This document shows, piece after piece, positions 17,697 through 26,409 of a DNA stretch of 64,000 bases (its first letter is position 1; each line of letters opens with the position of its first letter). The stretch spans positions 4,903,001 to 4,967,000 of the forward strand of contig NZ_JAPEPC010000001.1 of the NCBI RefSeq assembly GCF_026340465.1, given 5' to 3'. The DNA comes from Streptomyces sp. NBC_01306 (GTDB taxonomy: Bacteria > Actinomycetota > Actinomycetes > Streptomycetales > Streptomycetaceae). A program made the translations under genes and the position numbers. Under the pieces are notes generated by a model that saw only the letters and a program-made list of their open reading frames with translations, searched no databases and was not told where the DNA came from.

Positions 17697-18545
17697 TCAG
17701 GCGGCGCGCGCCGCGGTCTCCCTCAGCTGTTCCTCGCTGAGCCCACGGCGCCAGTAGCCGACGAACGTGACCTGTCTGCGGTCGACTTGGCGCTCCCGTA
17801 CGAGATGGCGGCGCAGCTCCTTGACGCAACCGGACTCGCCCGCGATCCAGGCGTACGGGTGCGCGCCGGGCAGCTCGGCCGCGCGTACGGCGTCGATGGC
17901 GGCCGGGGCGCCCTCGTCCCGCACGAGCCAGGTGACCCGCGCGTTCGCCTCGGTCCGCAGCGGCTGCCGGTCGGCGGCGTGCTGGACCTCAAGCCAGACC
18001 TGGGCCCTGGTGCCGGCCGGCAGCCACTCCAGGATGGCCGAGGCGGCGGGCAGCGCGGTCTCGTCCGCCCAGATCAGCACCGAGTCGGTGCCGGTGGGCG
18101 GCTGGAAGCGGACGGCCGTGTTGTGCTCGACGGCGGGCCCCAGGACGCGGACCCGCTGTCCTGGCGTGGCCTGCCGGGCCCACCGGGAGGCGGGGCCGCT
18201 CGCCGTGTCCGCGGCCGAGGGCGCCGCGCCGTGCAGCGCGAAGTCGATGTCGACCTCGTCGGGGTCGCGGCGCTGCTCGCGCACGGTGTACGAGCGCAGC
18301 ACGGCCCGTACGTCATCGGGCAGCGCCCGCCACTCGGCGAACCAGTTCTCGCCGGCGGGCAGTTGGGGCTCCTGCTGCCCCGGGTGGGGCAGGAAGAGGG
18401 AGAGGCTCTGGTCACGGCCCCCGGCGGCGAAGTCCCTGAGGTCCTCGCCGCCGAACGTGATGCGGACCATCGACGGGCCGAGCCGCCGGGTCCGTACGAC
18501 ATGAAGGCCGAAGAAACGGAAGGGGGCGATGGCGGCCGTCGTCAT
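17697..18545 (-). CDS. desF: siderophore-interacting ferric reductase DesF
   Basis: Flavin-dependent siderophore-interacting protein (ViuB/SIP family), 282 residues, expected to reduce ferric desferrioxamine in the cytoplasm and release iron. The FAD-binding domain carries RSYTVRE near residue 87. The C-terminal half has the SIP pattern IWADETALPAASAILEWLP and later AGESGCVKELRRHLV. Its start is 3 bp after the desE stop, so the receptor lipoprotein and reductase are co-expressed. Confidence 0.9.
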   Translation of the reverse strand: MTTAAIAPFRFFGLHVVRTRRLGPSMVRITFGGEDLRDFAAGGRDQSLSLFLPHPGQQEPQLPAGENWFAEWRALPDDVRAVLRSYTVREQRRDPDEVDIDFALHGAAPSAADTASGPASRWARQATPGQRVRVLGPAVEHNTAVRFQPPTGTDSVLIWADETALPAASAILEWLPAGTRAQVWLEVQHAADRQPLRTEANARVTWLVRDEGAPAAIDAVRAAELPGAHPYAWIAGESGCVKELRRHLVRERQVDRRQVTFVGYWRRGLSEEQLRETAARAA

Positions 18546-18548
18546 GGG

Positions 18549-19577
18549 TCAGCTGATCTTCTTCGCGGTCTCTATCGCCTTGGCCAGCGCCTCCAGGGCC
18601 GGGGCGCACTTGTCGTAGGAGAAGATCGGGTCCGTCGTGGAGCGCGGGATGACCTGTCCGGCCTTGACCGCGGGCAGCTCGCCCCAGGTCGGCTTGGACT
18701 TCAGCGCGGACGGCTGGATGGCGGAGCTCCGGTTGTCCATCATGATGATGTCGGCCGGGTACTTGTCGGCGTTCTCCCAGCTCAGGCTCTCGAACCAGCC
18801 GTCCTTGTCGACCTTGTCCGGTACGACGATGTTGACGCCGAGCTCCTTGAAGTACCGCAGGTCGGCGGAGGGTTCGGGGGTCGAGATGTAGAGCAGATCG
18901 GCGCTGGCCGAGCCGATGAGCACCTTGATCTTCGGGTTGGCCTTCGCGGCGGAGCGCAGCCGGGCCGCGGCCTTCTCGAAGCGGGCCTTGGCGTCGGTGA
19001 CCTTCTTGGCCTTCAGGTCGGCGCCCAGGGACTCGGCCAGTTCGGCGTGGCGCTGGAGCGCGGCGGGCATCGAGGTGCGGGCGACCATCAGGGCGACGCT
19101 CGGGGCCAGCTTGAGGATCTTGGACTTCGACTCGTCGGGGACGTACCAGAGGGCGCCCTTGTCGTACATGCCGGTGATCAGCAGCTGGGGGCTGAGCGCC
19201 GCGTACTTCTCGACGTTGAACTCGCCCCAGACGTTGCCGAGTATCTCGACCTTGCTGATGTCGAGATCGCCGGCCTGCACATCGGCTTTGCCGTCCTTGG
19301 TCCTGGTCGGCCCGAAGACCCCGGTGACCTCGACGCCGTAGTCGTGCAGCGCCGCGGCGGTCCCGGTGAAGGCGACGATCTTCGTGGGGGTTGCGTCGGC
19401 CTTGGCGGTGATGCCACGGTCGTCCTTGAAGGACCAGGGGCCGGAGTCCGATTTCGCAGAGCCCGAGCTCTTGGAGTCGCTGCCGCCGCAGGCAGTGAGG
19501 GCGGCACCGATACCGATGACGCCGCCCGCGGCGAGGATGCCGCGACGGGAGATGTGAGAGGCGCGGGCGTTGGGCAT
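18549..19577 (-). CDS. desE: ferrioxamine-binding lipoprotein DesE
   Basis: Substrate-binding lipoprotein of 342 residues for uptake of ferrioxamines. The signal starts SRRGILAAGG, a twin-arginine-type motif, and ends in the lipobox LTACGG near residue 26, so it is probably exported folded and anchored by lipid. The mature part is a class III (FecB/FepB-type) binding domain. No matching permease/ATPase genes are adjacent. I chose ATG 19577 because it places the signal at the N-terminus; the ribosome site is weak and a TTG at 19622 with AGGAA is possible. A perfect iron box lies 51 bp upstream. Confidence 0.93.
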   Translation of the reverse strand: MPNARASHISRRGILAAGGVIGIGAALTACGGSDSKSSGSAKSDSGPWSFKDDRGITAKADATPTKIVAFTGTAAALHDYGVEVTGVFGPTRTKDGKADVQAGDLDISKVEILGNVWGEFNVEKYAALSPQLLITGMYDKGALWYVPDESKSKILKLAPSVALMVARTSMPAALQRHAELAESLGADLKAKKVTDAKARFEKAAARLRSAAKANPKIKVLIGSASADLLYISTPEPSADLRYFKELGVNIVVPDKVDKDGWFESLSWENADKYPADIIMMDNRSSAIQPSALKSKPTWGELPAVKAGQVIPRSTTDPIFSYDKCAPALEALAKAIETAKKIS

Positions 19578-19627
19578 GGCTGGACTCTGCTTTCCGTACG
19601 TGCCGGGACGGCCACTGGGCAATTCCT

Positions 19628-19650
19628 GGTCAGGTTAGCCTAACCTGACC
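19628..19650. promoter_or_regulatory. iron box upstream of desE
   Basis: GGTCAGGTTAG-C-CTAACCTGACC is a perfect 23-bp palindrome with the DmdR core TTAGCCTAACCT. It is more symmetrical than the desA box and probably a strong site. Confidence 0.92.
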
Positions 19651-19687
19651 TCTTGTCCAGGGGGTGGGGGACCGTCGCCGGGTACGG

Positions 19688-19707
19688 GGGAACCGCTGCG
19701 GGTTCCC
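19688..19707 (-). terminator. hairpin after the response-regulator gene
   Basis: GGGAACC and GGTTCCC pair around a 6-base loop, 45 bp past the regulator stop and before the desE iron box. Confidence 0.45.
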
Positions 19708-19751
19708 AGCGTTGTGTCGCTACGGGCTCCGGCTTACGGGTTCCTTCTGGC

Positions 19752-20450
19752 TTACGGGGTCCTGTCGGCCAGTCCGTACCGCCAGGCCCAGGCGATCAGC
19801 GCACCGCGGTCGTCCAGGGCCAGCTTGGCCAGCACATGGTTGAGGTGCGTCTTGACCGTCGCCTGGCTGACGACCATCTCCTTGGCCACCTGCCGGTTGT
19901 TGAGCCCCTGCGCCACCAGCCGCACGACGTCGATCTCCCGCCGGGTGAGGCCCTCGGCCTCGGCCGGAACCCCGGGTGAGGCCGTGACGACGGGGGCGGG
20001 TCCGGGCGCCGGAGCGGTGGAGTCCGGTTCGCTGACGACCAGTTCGACCAGGCGGCGCTGGACCGCGGGGTCCAGAACGGTGTGCCCCGCCGCCACATCG
20101 CGGACCGCGGCGAGCACCGCCTCACCGGTGGCGTCCTTGGTCAGATAGCCGGACGCGCCGGCCCGCAGGGCCGGCATCACCGCGTCGTCGTCCGCGTACG
20201 TGGTCAGGATGAGCACCCGGACCCCGATGTCCGCGGTGACGACCCGGGCCGTCACCTCGGCGCCGGTCAGCCCCGGCATCCGCAGGTCGACGAGGGCTAC
20301 ATCGGGCCGCGACTCCGTGGCCAGCCGAACGGCCTCGTGCCCGTCGCCCGCCTCGCCGACCACCTCCATGTCGTCGGCCGATGACAGCAGCAGCACGACC
20401 CCGTCCCGTACCACTGCCTGATCGTCCGCCACCAGTACCCGAATCGTCAC
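19752..20450 (-). CDS. NarL/FixJ-family response regulator
   Basis: Two-component regulator of 232 residues. The receiver domain starts TIRVLVADDQAVVRDG; the phospho-acceptor is the Asp in VALVDLRMPG near residue 54, with the switch Thr in LILTTYA and Lys in YLTKDA. A LuxR-type helix-turn-helix at the end reads LTRREIDVVRLVAQGLNNRQ. I set the start at GTG 20450 because the domain begins there; the long upstream frame is kinase antisense. Its kinase lies 49 bp upstream on the same strand. Target genes are unknown; it sits next to the desE promoter, but no evidence ties it to iron. Confidence 0.9.
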   Translation of the reverse strand: MTIRVLVADDQAVVRDGVVLLLSSADDMEVVGEAGDGHEAVRLATESRPDVALVDLRMPGLTGAEVTARVVTADIGVRVLILTTYADDDAVMPALRAGASGYLTKDATGEAVLAAVRDVAAGHTVLDPAVQRRLVELVVSEPDSTAPAPGPAPVVTASPGVPAEAEGLTRREIDVVRLVAQGLNNRQVAKEMVVSQATVKTHLNHVLAKLALDDRGALIAWAWRYGLADRTP

Positions 20451-20499
20451 GCGTCCGCCTCCCCGCCCGTGTGCGGCGCCCGGACGCCGGCTGATGTGT

Positions 20500-21699
20500 T
20501 CACGACCCCATCTTCCCAGCCGGGCCCGCGCCACCCCCGGCCCCCGCGACCGGTACGCGCATCTCGATCCGCCAGCCCGCCCCGCCGGGCACCGGCCCCG
20601 CGGACAGCGTCCCGCCGACGGCCTCGATCCGCTCGGCCATGCTCCGCAGACCGGTGCCGCTCCCCTGCACACCCGAGGGTCCGCGGCCGGCCGGCAGCCC
20701 GTGGTCGCGGACGTCCACCCACAACTCCCGCTCCGACCACGCCACATCCACCTCGATGACGCTCCCGGTCGCATACCGCGCCGCGTTCGTCAGGGCCTCC
20801 TGCACCGCCCGGTACACCGCGTGGCCCGCCTCGGGGCCGAGCGGGCAGGGCCTGCCGGTGACCCGCAGGCGCGCATCGCCGGGGAAACCGCCGACCAGAC
20901 CCTTGAGGTCGTCCACGCCCCGCAGCGGCGCGTGCCGCAGCGCACCGACCGCGGCGCGCGCCTCCTGGACGCCGTCCCGCGCGAGGTCCGCCGCCCGGTC
21001 GATGGGGCCGGTCAGCGACGCGGGCGCGCCCTCCCGGCCGGCGATCGCCCGTACCGCCTGCAACTGCACGGACAGACCGGCCAGGCTGTGCGCCAGGACG
21101 TCGTGCATCTCCCTGGCGATACGGCTGCGTTCCTCGACGGCCGCCGCCTCCTGCAGGGCCTGCCGGGACGCCTCGACCTCGGCCAGCAGCGCCACGGCCC
21201 GGTCCCGCTCCGCCTGGAGCGCGGTGTGCTCCACGGAGCGGTCGGCGAGGAGCCAGGCGCCCACCGCGGCCAGCAGTCCGGCCAGACTGCCGGTGACCAC
21301 CATGATCGCGATCCCGAACGCGGCCGACATCACCGCGACGGCGGTCGTCCGCACGGGCCCCGCGGGCAGGCGCAGCGGGAGGACGGAGACGCCCGCGAGC
21401 ACCGGGAAGGAGCCGAGTCCGGCCGGCACCAGGAGCGAGATCGCGAGGCCGGAACCCATGGCGATCGTCGCGCCCAGGGCGCCCAGGACGGACGGCAGGG
21501 TCCGCCGGCCGAGCAGCATCCCCAGCGCCGCGAGGACTCCGAGCGCACCGATGACGATCCTGAGGGGCGTCCCGTGGGCCTGGAGCACGGTGACCGTCAT
21601 ACAGGCCACCATGGCCGTCGCGCCCCTGAAAGTGCCCCGGTCCAGCGCTTTCCAGCCCGGTGCTTCCCAGACCGGCGTGCTCCACCAGCGCCCGTTCAT
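20500..21699 (-). CDS. sensor histidine kinase (HisKA_3 type)
   Basis: Membrane kinase of 399 residues paired with the adjacent regulator. The N-terminal half holds about five hydrophobic segments (residues 25-155) and no large extracellular domain, so it may sense membrane state or act with a partner. The dimerisation box is SRIAREMHDVLAHSLAGLSV with the phosphorylated His in MHDVLAH near residue 205. The ATPase has the degenerate N-box NAARYATGS and G-box GTGLRSMAERIEAVGGTL. Start ATG 21699 follows CGGAG. Signal unknown. Confidence 0.9.
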   Translation of the reverse strand: MNGRWWSTPVWEAPGWKALDRGTFRGATAMVACMTVTVLQAHGTPLRIVIGALGVLAALGMLLGRRTLPSVLGALGATIAMGSGLAISLLVPAGLGSFPVLAGVSVLPLRLPAGPVRTTAVAVMSAAFGIAIMVVTGSLAGLLAAVGAWLLADRSVEHTALQAERDRAVALLAEVEASRQALQEAAAVEERSRIAREMHDVLAHSLAGLSVQLQAVRAIAGREGAPASLTGPIDRAADLARDGVQEARAAVGALRHAPLRGVDDLKGLVGGFPGDARLRVTGRPCPLGPEAGHAVYRAVQEALTNAARYATGSVIEVDVAWSERELWVDVRDHGLPAGRGPSGVQGSGTGLRSMAERIEAVGGTLSAGPVPGGAGWRIEMRVPVAGAGGGAGPAGKMGS

Positions 21700-21736
21700 C
21701 TCCGCACTCCGTTCTCCGCCGGCTGCTCCGCCCCGG

Positions 21737-22288
21737 TCAGACGTAGGTGCCGGGGCGCGGCGCCGGGGCGGCGGACACCGACGGGGTGCGCTTGGCGCGC
21801 GCGGTGAGGAGCCCCCCGCGGACGACGATCGTACCCAGCCGGACGACGACCTCACCGAATGCCATCAGGACGAGAGCCACCACCCACGCCTGGCCGCTGG
21901 TGATGTCATGGGCGACGGAGAAGTGCGCGAGATGGGCCTTGCCGGAGGGGTGGCTGGACCAGATGGCGAAGCCCAGCCGGAAGCCCATGCAGATCACCCA
22001 GAGCGCCGCGGCGCTCACGGTGGCCTTGATGCGCACGTGCCCTTCCGCGTAGCGGACGCGGGTCAGCAGGCCGGAGACGAGGCCGAAGACGATTCCCACA
22101 CCCGCGAACACCGCGATCAGTGGCAGGTCGTTCCCCGCGGTGGGGAAGGCGTCCAGGTAGTTGAAGCCCGTCCAGGCGATGATGCCCAGCGGCAGGAGGA
22201 TGGTGCGGGGGGTGAGCCGTTCCTCCCGCAGCTGGCGGAGGACGATGAGGAGAAGCGCGATGTCGATGATCCAGTCGGTGAGCGTCAT
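21737..22288 (-). CDS. DUF1453/CcdC-like membrane protein
   Basis: An integral membrane protein of 183 residues with about five hydrophobic segments (TDWIIDIALLLIVLRQ first). The layout and the LRQLREERLTPR motif after the first segment look like the DUF1453 (CcdC-like) family found beside two-component systems in actinobacteria. Start ATG 22288; a TTG at 22327 is also in frame. Its stop is 37 bp before the kinase start, so it may be the first gene of a three-gene operon and could supply the sensing part the kinase seems to lack. That role is inference. Confidence 0.7.
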   Translation of the reverse strand: MTLTDWIIDIALLLIVLRQLREERLTPRTILLPLGIIAWTGFNYLDAFPTAGNDLPLIAVFAGVGIVFGLVSGLLTRVRYAEGHVRIKATVSAAALWVICMGFRLGFAIWSSHPSGKAHLAHFSVAHDITSGQAWVVALVLMAFGEVVVRLGTIVVRGGLLTARAKRTPSVSAAPAPRPGTYV

Positions 22289-22380
22289 GGCTTCGACTAT
22301 TCGCTCCGGCGCCCCGGATTCCTTCAACCCACGGGTGGAAGGGGGGTGGAACGGGGGTGGAACCCGGGTGCAGCCGGGCC

Positions 22381-22422
22381 TCCACCCGGGGCAGGACCCC
22401 AGGGGGGAGGGGCCCGGGTGGA
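22381..22422 (-). terminator. terminator after the amino-acid ABC operon
   Basis: TCCACCCGGG and CCCGGGTGGA form a 10-bp stem with a 22-base G-rich loop, about 40 bp past the ATPase stop. The surrounding bases 22330-22460 are G-rich with repeats of GG(T/A)GGAACGGGGGT and GGACGGAGGTYCGGG. Confidence 0.55.
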
Positions 22423-22462
22423 GACCGGGACGGAGGTCCGGGACGGAGGTTCGGGTGGAGAC

Positions 22463-23194
22463 TTACAGCACCTTCGCCAGGAAGGTCCGGACCCGTTCGT
22501 TGTCGTTCCCCTCGGCGAAGAACTCCTCGGGCGGCAGATCAGCGGCGATCCGGCCGCCGTCGATGAAGACGACCCGGTCGGCCACCTTGCGGGCGAAGCC
22601 CATCTCGTGCGTCACCACGACCATGGTCATGCCCTCCTTGGCCAGGCCGGTCATGACTTCCAGGACGTCCTGGACCACCTCCGGGTCCAGTGCGGACGTC
22701 GGCTCGTCGAACAGCATCAGCTCGGGGTCCATGGCCACGGCCCGTGCGATGGCGACCCGCTGCTTCTGCCCGCCGGACAGCCGGTTCGGGTAGATGTCGG
22801 CCCGCCCGAGCATCCCCACCCGGTCCAGCAGGGCGCGCCCCCTGGCCTCCGCGTCCTGGCGGGTCCGGCCCAGCACGTTCATCTGCGGCAGGACCACATT
22901 GCGCAGCGCCGTCATGTGCGGGAACAGGTTGAACTGCTGGAAGACCATGCCCATACGGGCCCGCAGCTGGTCCAGGTTCGACTCGGTGGCGCTGAGCTCG
23001 TCACCCGAGAACACGACGCGCCCCGAGGTCGGTGTCTCCAGCAGGTTGAGGCAGCGCAGGAACGTCGACTTGCCGCCGCCACTCGGGCCGATGACGGCCA
23101 CGACCTGCCCCGGCTCGATGGTGAAGTCGATGCCGCGCAGCACCTCGTGATCGCCGAACGCCTTGGTGATGCCCTGGGTTTCGAGGAGTGCCAT
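22463..23194 (-). CDS. polar amino-acid ABC transporter ATPase (GlnQ-like)
   Basis: ABC ATPase of 243 residues of the polar-amino-acid (HisP/GlnQ) family. Walker A is GPSGGGKST (about residues 35-43), the signature LSGGQKQRVAIARA near 138, and Walker B LMLFDEPTSALD near 160. Its ATG shares one base with the stop of the fused permease gene (TGATG), so the two are translated together. The system needs only these two genes because the binding protein is fused to the permease. Substrate not determinable; glutamine/glutamate-like amino acids are typical. Confidence 0.93.
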   Translation of the reverse strand: MALLETQGITKAFGDHEVLRGIDFTIEPGQVVAVIGPSGGGKSTFLRCLNLLETPTSGRVVFSGDELSATESNLDQLRARMGMVFQQFNLFPHMTALRNVVLPQMNVLGRTRQDAEARGRALLDRVGMLGRADIYPNRLSGGQKQRVAIARAVAMDPELMLFDEPTSALDPEVVQDVLEVMTGLAKEGMTMVVVTHEMGFARKVADRVVFIDGGRIAADLPPEEFFAEGNDNERVRTFLAKVL

Positions 23195-24690
23195 CAGACG
23201 TACACCGCCATCTTCTTCTCTATTGCATGGGTCGCGAAGCCGATGATGTTGGTGAGGATGTAGTAGAGAAGGCCGATGAAGAGATAGACGGTCAGGGCGT
23301 CGAACGTCCTGGATATGACCACCTGGCCCACCAGGAACAGCTCGCTGATCGTGACGAACGAGACCAGCGTGGAGTTCTTCGTCAGCGACACGAACTCGTT
23401 CCCCAGCGGCGGAAGCATCCGCAGGAACGCCTGCGGGACGACGACATGGCGCATGGCCGACGCGTGGGACATACCGCAGGACCTGGCGGCCTCGATCTGG
23501 CCCCGGTCCACCGATTGCACGGCCCCGCGGAAGATCTCGGTGACGTACGAGCCGCTGTACAGGCCGAGCGAGAGCACACCCGCGACCATGGGCGGCAGTT
23601 GCAGCCCGAGCTGGGGGAGACCGAAGTAGATCAGGAACAGCTGGACGACGAACGGCGTGCCGCGGATCACGGAGACATAGGCGTTGCCCAGCCAGCGCAC
23701 CGGCGCGATGCGGCTCAGCTTGGCGAACCCGCCCGTCATGCCGAACAGGAGACTCAGGCACAGCGACATGAGGATCACTTCGATGCTCACCACCAGGCCG
23801 TGCCAGATCTGGCCCCAGGAGTCGATGATCGTCTGCGGATTGATGAGCGCGTGCTTCTTCGCCTTGGCCGCGCTGCCGGAGCCGAACCACTTGTGGGTCA
23901 GCTTGCCGTAGGAGCCGTCGCTCTTCATGGACTTCAGCGCGCCGTTGAACGCGGTGGTCACGGCCGCGTCCGTCTTCGGGAAGGCATAGCCGTAGTCCTC
24001 GCCCGTCAGACGTTTGCCGACCTGCTTGAGGCCGCCCTGCTGGGCGATGAAGTACTGGCCTGCCGGGGCTCCGGTGACGACTGCCGCGGCCTGGCCCAGC
24101 TTCACGGACGAGAACATCTGCTGGTTGGTCTGCACCGTGACCACCTTGGCCCGGGGCTGGTTCTCCTTGACCCACTCGACGGACTTGGTGCCGACCTGCA
24201 CCGCGACCCGCTTGCCCGCCAGATCGTCCAGGGAGTGGATCGTGTTGTCCTTGTCGGCGGTGAACATCGCGAGCCCGCCGGGGTAGTACACGTCCGAGAA
24301 GTCGATGACCTTGGACCGCTCCTTGTTGATGTAGATCCCCGAGGCGCCCATGTCGATCTGATGGGCCTGCAACGCCGGGACGATGTTCCCGAACGGCATC
24401 TGCGTGAAGGTGACCTTCTTGATGCCCGCGCGCTTGGCGAGTGCCCTGACCAGCTCGATGTCGAAGCCGACCCGGACGCCCTTGGCGTCGGTGAACTCGA
24501 AGGGCGGGAACGTCGCGTCGGTGCCCACGCGCAGCGTGGCCTTGCCCGAGCGCAGCTGCTGGAGCTTCTGAGCCCCCTTGTCCGCCTGCGGCGCTGCGGC
24601 GGCGGGCGAGGCTCCCGCCAGCAGAAGGAAGGACGAGAGGAGGCCGGCCAGAACGGCTGCGGCCCTTCGTCCCACGGGTGCTCTTACCAT
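23194..24690 (-). CDS. fused amino-acid-binding protein and permease
   Basis: A 498-residue importer subunit joining a periplasmic-type binding domain to a His/Glu-type permease. A signal sequence (VAGLLS-like hydrophobic core, cut near ASPAAAA, about residue 33) leads into an SBP_bac_3 domain (about 50-275; LRVGTDATFPPFEF at its start). The permease follows with its membrane segments (about 300-495) and EAA loop EAARSCGMSHASAMRHVV. Such fusions are known in GlnP-type transporters of low-GC Gram-positives and some actinobacteria. Start ATG 24690 has GGAG upstream; ATG 24702 is a near-equal choice. It overlaps the ATPase gene by one base. Confidence 0.9.
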   Translation of the reverse strand: MVRAPVGRRAAAVLAGLLSSFLLLAGASPAAAAPQADKGAQKLQQLRSGKATLRVGTDATFPPFEFTDAKGVRVGFDIELVRALAKRAGIKKVTFTQMPFGNIVPALQAHQIDMGASGIYINKERSKVIDFSDVYYPGGLAMFTADKDNTIHSLDDLAGKRVAVQVGTKSVEWVKENQPRAKVVTVQTNQQMFSSVKLGQAAAVVTGAPAGQYFIAQQGGLKQVGKRLTGEDYGYAFPKTDAAVTTAFNGALKSMKSDGSYGKLTHKWFGSGSAAKAKKHALINPQTIIDSWGQIWHGLVVSIEVILMSLCLSLLFGMTGGFAKLSRIAPVRWLGNAYVSVIRGTPFVVQLFLIYFGLPQLGLQLPPMVAGVLSLGLYSGSYVTEIFRGAVQSVDRGQIEAARSCGMSHASAMRHVVVPQAFLRMLPPLGNEFVSLTKNSTLVSFVTISELFLVGQVVISRTFDALTVYLFIGLLYYILTNIIGFATHAIEKKMAVYV

Positions 24691-24826
24691 GTTCCACTCC
24701 ATTCGGACCTTGCGTGATGCACGAGTTCAGGTGACGGGGCCGCGGTGCGTAACACCGGGCGCCCGGCGCACCCCCTCGTCACCGGCGGCTCCTCGTCACC
24801 GGCGGCCCGTGGGCTGTCCCGGGCCG

Positions 24827-25573
24827 TCATGGCAGCGGCTCGTCGAGACGGCCGATGTCCTGTGCCGCGGCATGGGTGAGGGTGAGCAGCGCCTGGTGAT
24901 TGCGGCGGCCCCGGAACTCCGGGGCCATGGTGCTGACGGTTCCGGTGAGTTGCCCCTGCCGGTTGAGGACGGGGACGCTGACCCCCCACACGCCCTCGTC
25001 GACAGCTCCGGTGCTCATGGCGTACCCCCGGTCGCGGATACGGGGGAGGTCGGCGGTCAGCGCCTCGGCCTCACGGGGGCCGATCCGGTGCGCAGCACAG
25101 ACCACGGCCACGCGGGCGGCCGGAAGATGGGCGAGGATCGCCTGGGCGCTTGCCCCGAAGGTCAGCGGCTGGCTCAGCCCCGGCGAGAAGCTGCACTTGA
25201 TCACCCGCGACCCCTCGGCGGCCTCGACGCACAGAACGTGCTGGCCGCTGGGGATCAGGAAGGCCGCCAGCTCCTCGGTGTCGGACGCCAGCCGGTCCAG
25301 ACGGCGCTTCACGCCCCCGCCGCTGAGCATCTCGCGCCGGTAGTTCACCGCCATCTGGACCGCGAGCGACCCCGCGCAGTACCGGCCACGCGTCCGCGTC
25401 TGACTGACCAGACCCAGCTGAGTCAGATCGCCCAGGTGGCGATAGACGGCGCTGACCGGAATGCCGGTGCGGCGGGAGAGGTCCTGAGCGGTCACAGAAG
25501 TCTGCTCGGCGAGCACGGCCAGGATGGCACCGGTTCTGTGGGCGGGACCCGGAGCGGTCTTTCCGGTAATCAC
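24827..25573 (-). CDS. IclR-family transcriptional regulator
   Basis: Regulator of 248 residues with an N-terminal winged helix (AQDLSRRTGIPVSAVYRHL, about residues 25-43) and the C-terminal IclR effector domain, in which AAAEG-like VEAAEGSRVIKC and GYAMSTGAVDEGVWGVSVPV are recognisable. GTG 25573 is preferred since AAGG stands seven bases before it; a TTG at 25645 would add 24 residues with poor ribosome binding. It precedes the amino-acid transporter on the same strand with about 137 bp between them, so it may control that transporter. Effector unknown. Confidence 0.85.
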   Translation of the reverse strand: MITGKTAPGPAHRTGAILAVLAEQTSVTAQDLSRRTGIPVSAVYRHLGDLTQLGLVSQTRTRGRYCAGSLAVQMAVNYRREMLSGGGVKRRLDRLASDTEELAAFLIPSGQHVLCVEAAEGSRVIKCSFSPGLSQPLTFGASAQAILAHLPAARVAVVCAAHRIGPREAEALTADLPRIRDRGYAMSTGAVDEGVWGVSVPVLNRQGQLTGTVSTMAPEFRGRRNHQALLTLTHAAAQDIGRLDEPLP

Positions 25574-25929
25574 TCGGCAGACCTTAGGGAACAAATCCAG
25601 CCACGACGAGACCGTTGTCTCACCCACTGGGAACTTGCCTATCAATCAGTGGGAGATGTGCGATGTGACGGAGTTGTCGACCGCTCGTGTGAATTGTTCC
25701 TCACTGTACGGATATTCCCGGGTGTGAGGCGGCTGGGGGTGCGGTCGATCAGCCGGAGGGGTGGCCGGTCAGGCGCTGGAACGTGGTGTTCCGGGGCAGC
25801 CTCGACAGCACTTTTCCGGCCATCCGGTCCGTCCGAGTGGTCACGGCCGTCACTGTTGGCCACGGAGGTTACGGAGGCCACGGAGGTTACGGAGGTCACG
25901 AGGTCAGGGGGCCGACCGGCCCGTCCCCG
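25574..25929. other. intergenic stretch with a 9-bp tandem repeat
   Basis: About 355 bases without a convincing gene between the IclR gene and the end of the GNAT gene. The one open frame on the minus strand is explained by the repeat. Five tandem 9-mers (25858-25902) read GGCCACGGA, GGTTACGGA, GGCCACGGA, GGTTACGGA, GGTCACGAG. The IclR promoter should lie near 25600-25700, where the sequence is locally AT-richer, but no clear hexamers were found. Confidence 0.6.
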
Positions 25930-26409
25930 TCAGGTCAGCTCGTCGGCCAGCAGATCCATCAGCAGCCCGTCCTGCCGGACTCCCGCCCGGTCGAGCCCGT
26001 ACTGCCGCATGATCCCCACCGGCTTGAACCCGACCTTGCCGTAACTGCGGATCGCCGCCGTGTTGGCCGCTGCTGGGTCGATGGTCAGCCGGTGGTGGCC
26101 GCGCTCCCGCACCAGCCACCGGGCCAGCGCGCGTACGGCATCGGTCCCGAGCCCCTCCCCGTGCCTGCGTGCCGTCAGGAAGATGTCGATGCCCGCACGG
26201 CGGAACTCCGGGTGGGTCTCCTCCGCGAACTGGACGGCGCCGATGACCTCGCCGTCGAGGAGTACGGCGAGCATCCCCTCGTAACCGGCCGGGGGCGCCC
26301 ACCACTTGGCGACTTCCGGCTCCCGCACGATCCGGTCCAGCTCCGCGCCCTCGCCGTCCGCCACGGGCCGCAGTACGACCCGGTCTCCGTGAATCTCCAT
26401 GCCCTGCAT
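25930..26409 (-). CDS. GNAT-family N-acetyltransferase
   Basis: Single-domain acetyltransferase of 159 residues, RimJ/AAC(6')-like. The acetyl-CoA motif is RRHGEGLGTDAVRALARWL near residue 85, followed by HRLTIDPAAANTAAIRSYGKVGF, the usual N-terminal strand/helix ending of this subgroup. The substrate could be an aminoglycoside, another small amine or a protein N-terminus; it cannot be told. Its ATG overlaps the stop of the truncated MFS gene (TAATG). It was therefore probably coupled to that transporter gene, whose promoter end is now deleted, so expression is doubtful. Confidence 0.8.
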   Translation of the reverse strand: MQGMEIHGDRVVLRPVADGEGAELDRIVREPEVAKWWAPPAGYEGMLAVLLDGEVIGAVQFAEETHPEFRRAGIDIFLTARRHGEGLGTDAVRALARWLVRERGHHRLTIDPAAANTAAIRSYGKVGFKPVGIMRQYGLDRAGVRQDGLLMDLLADELT

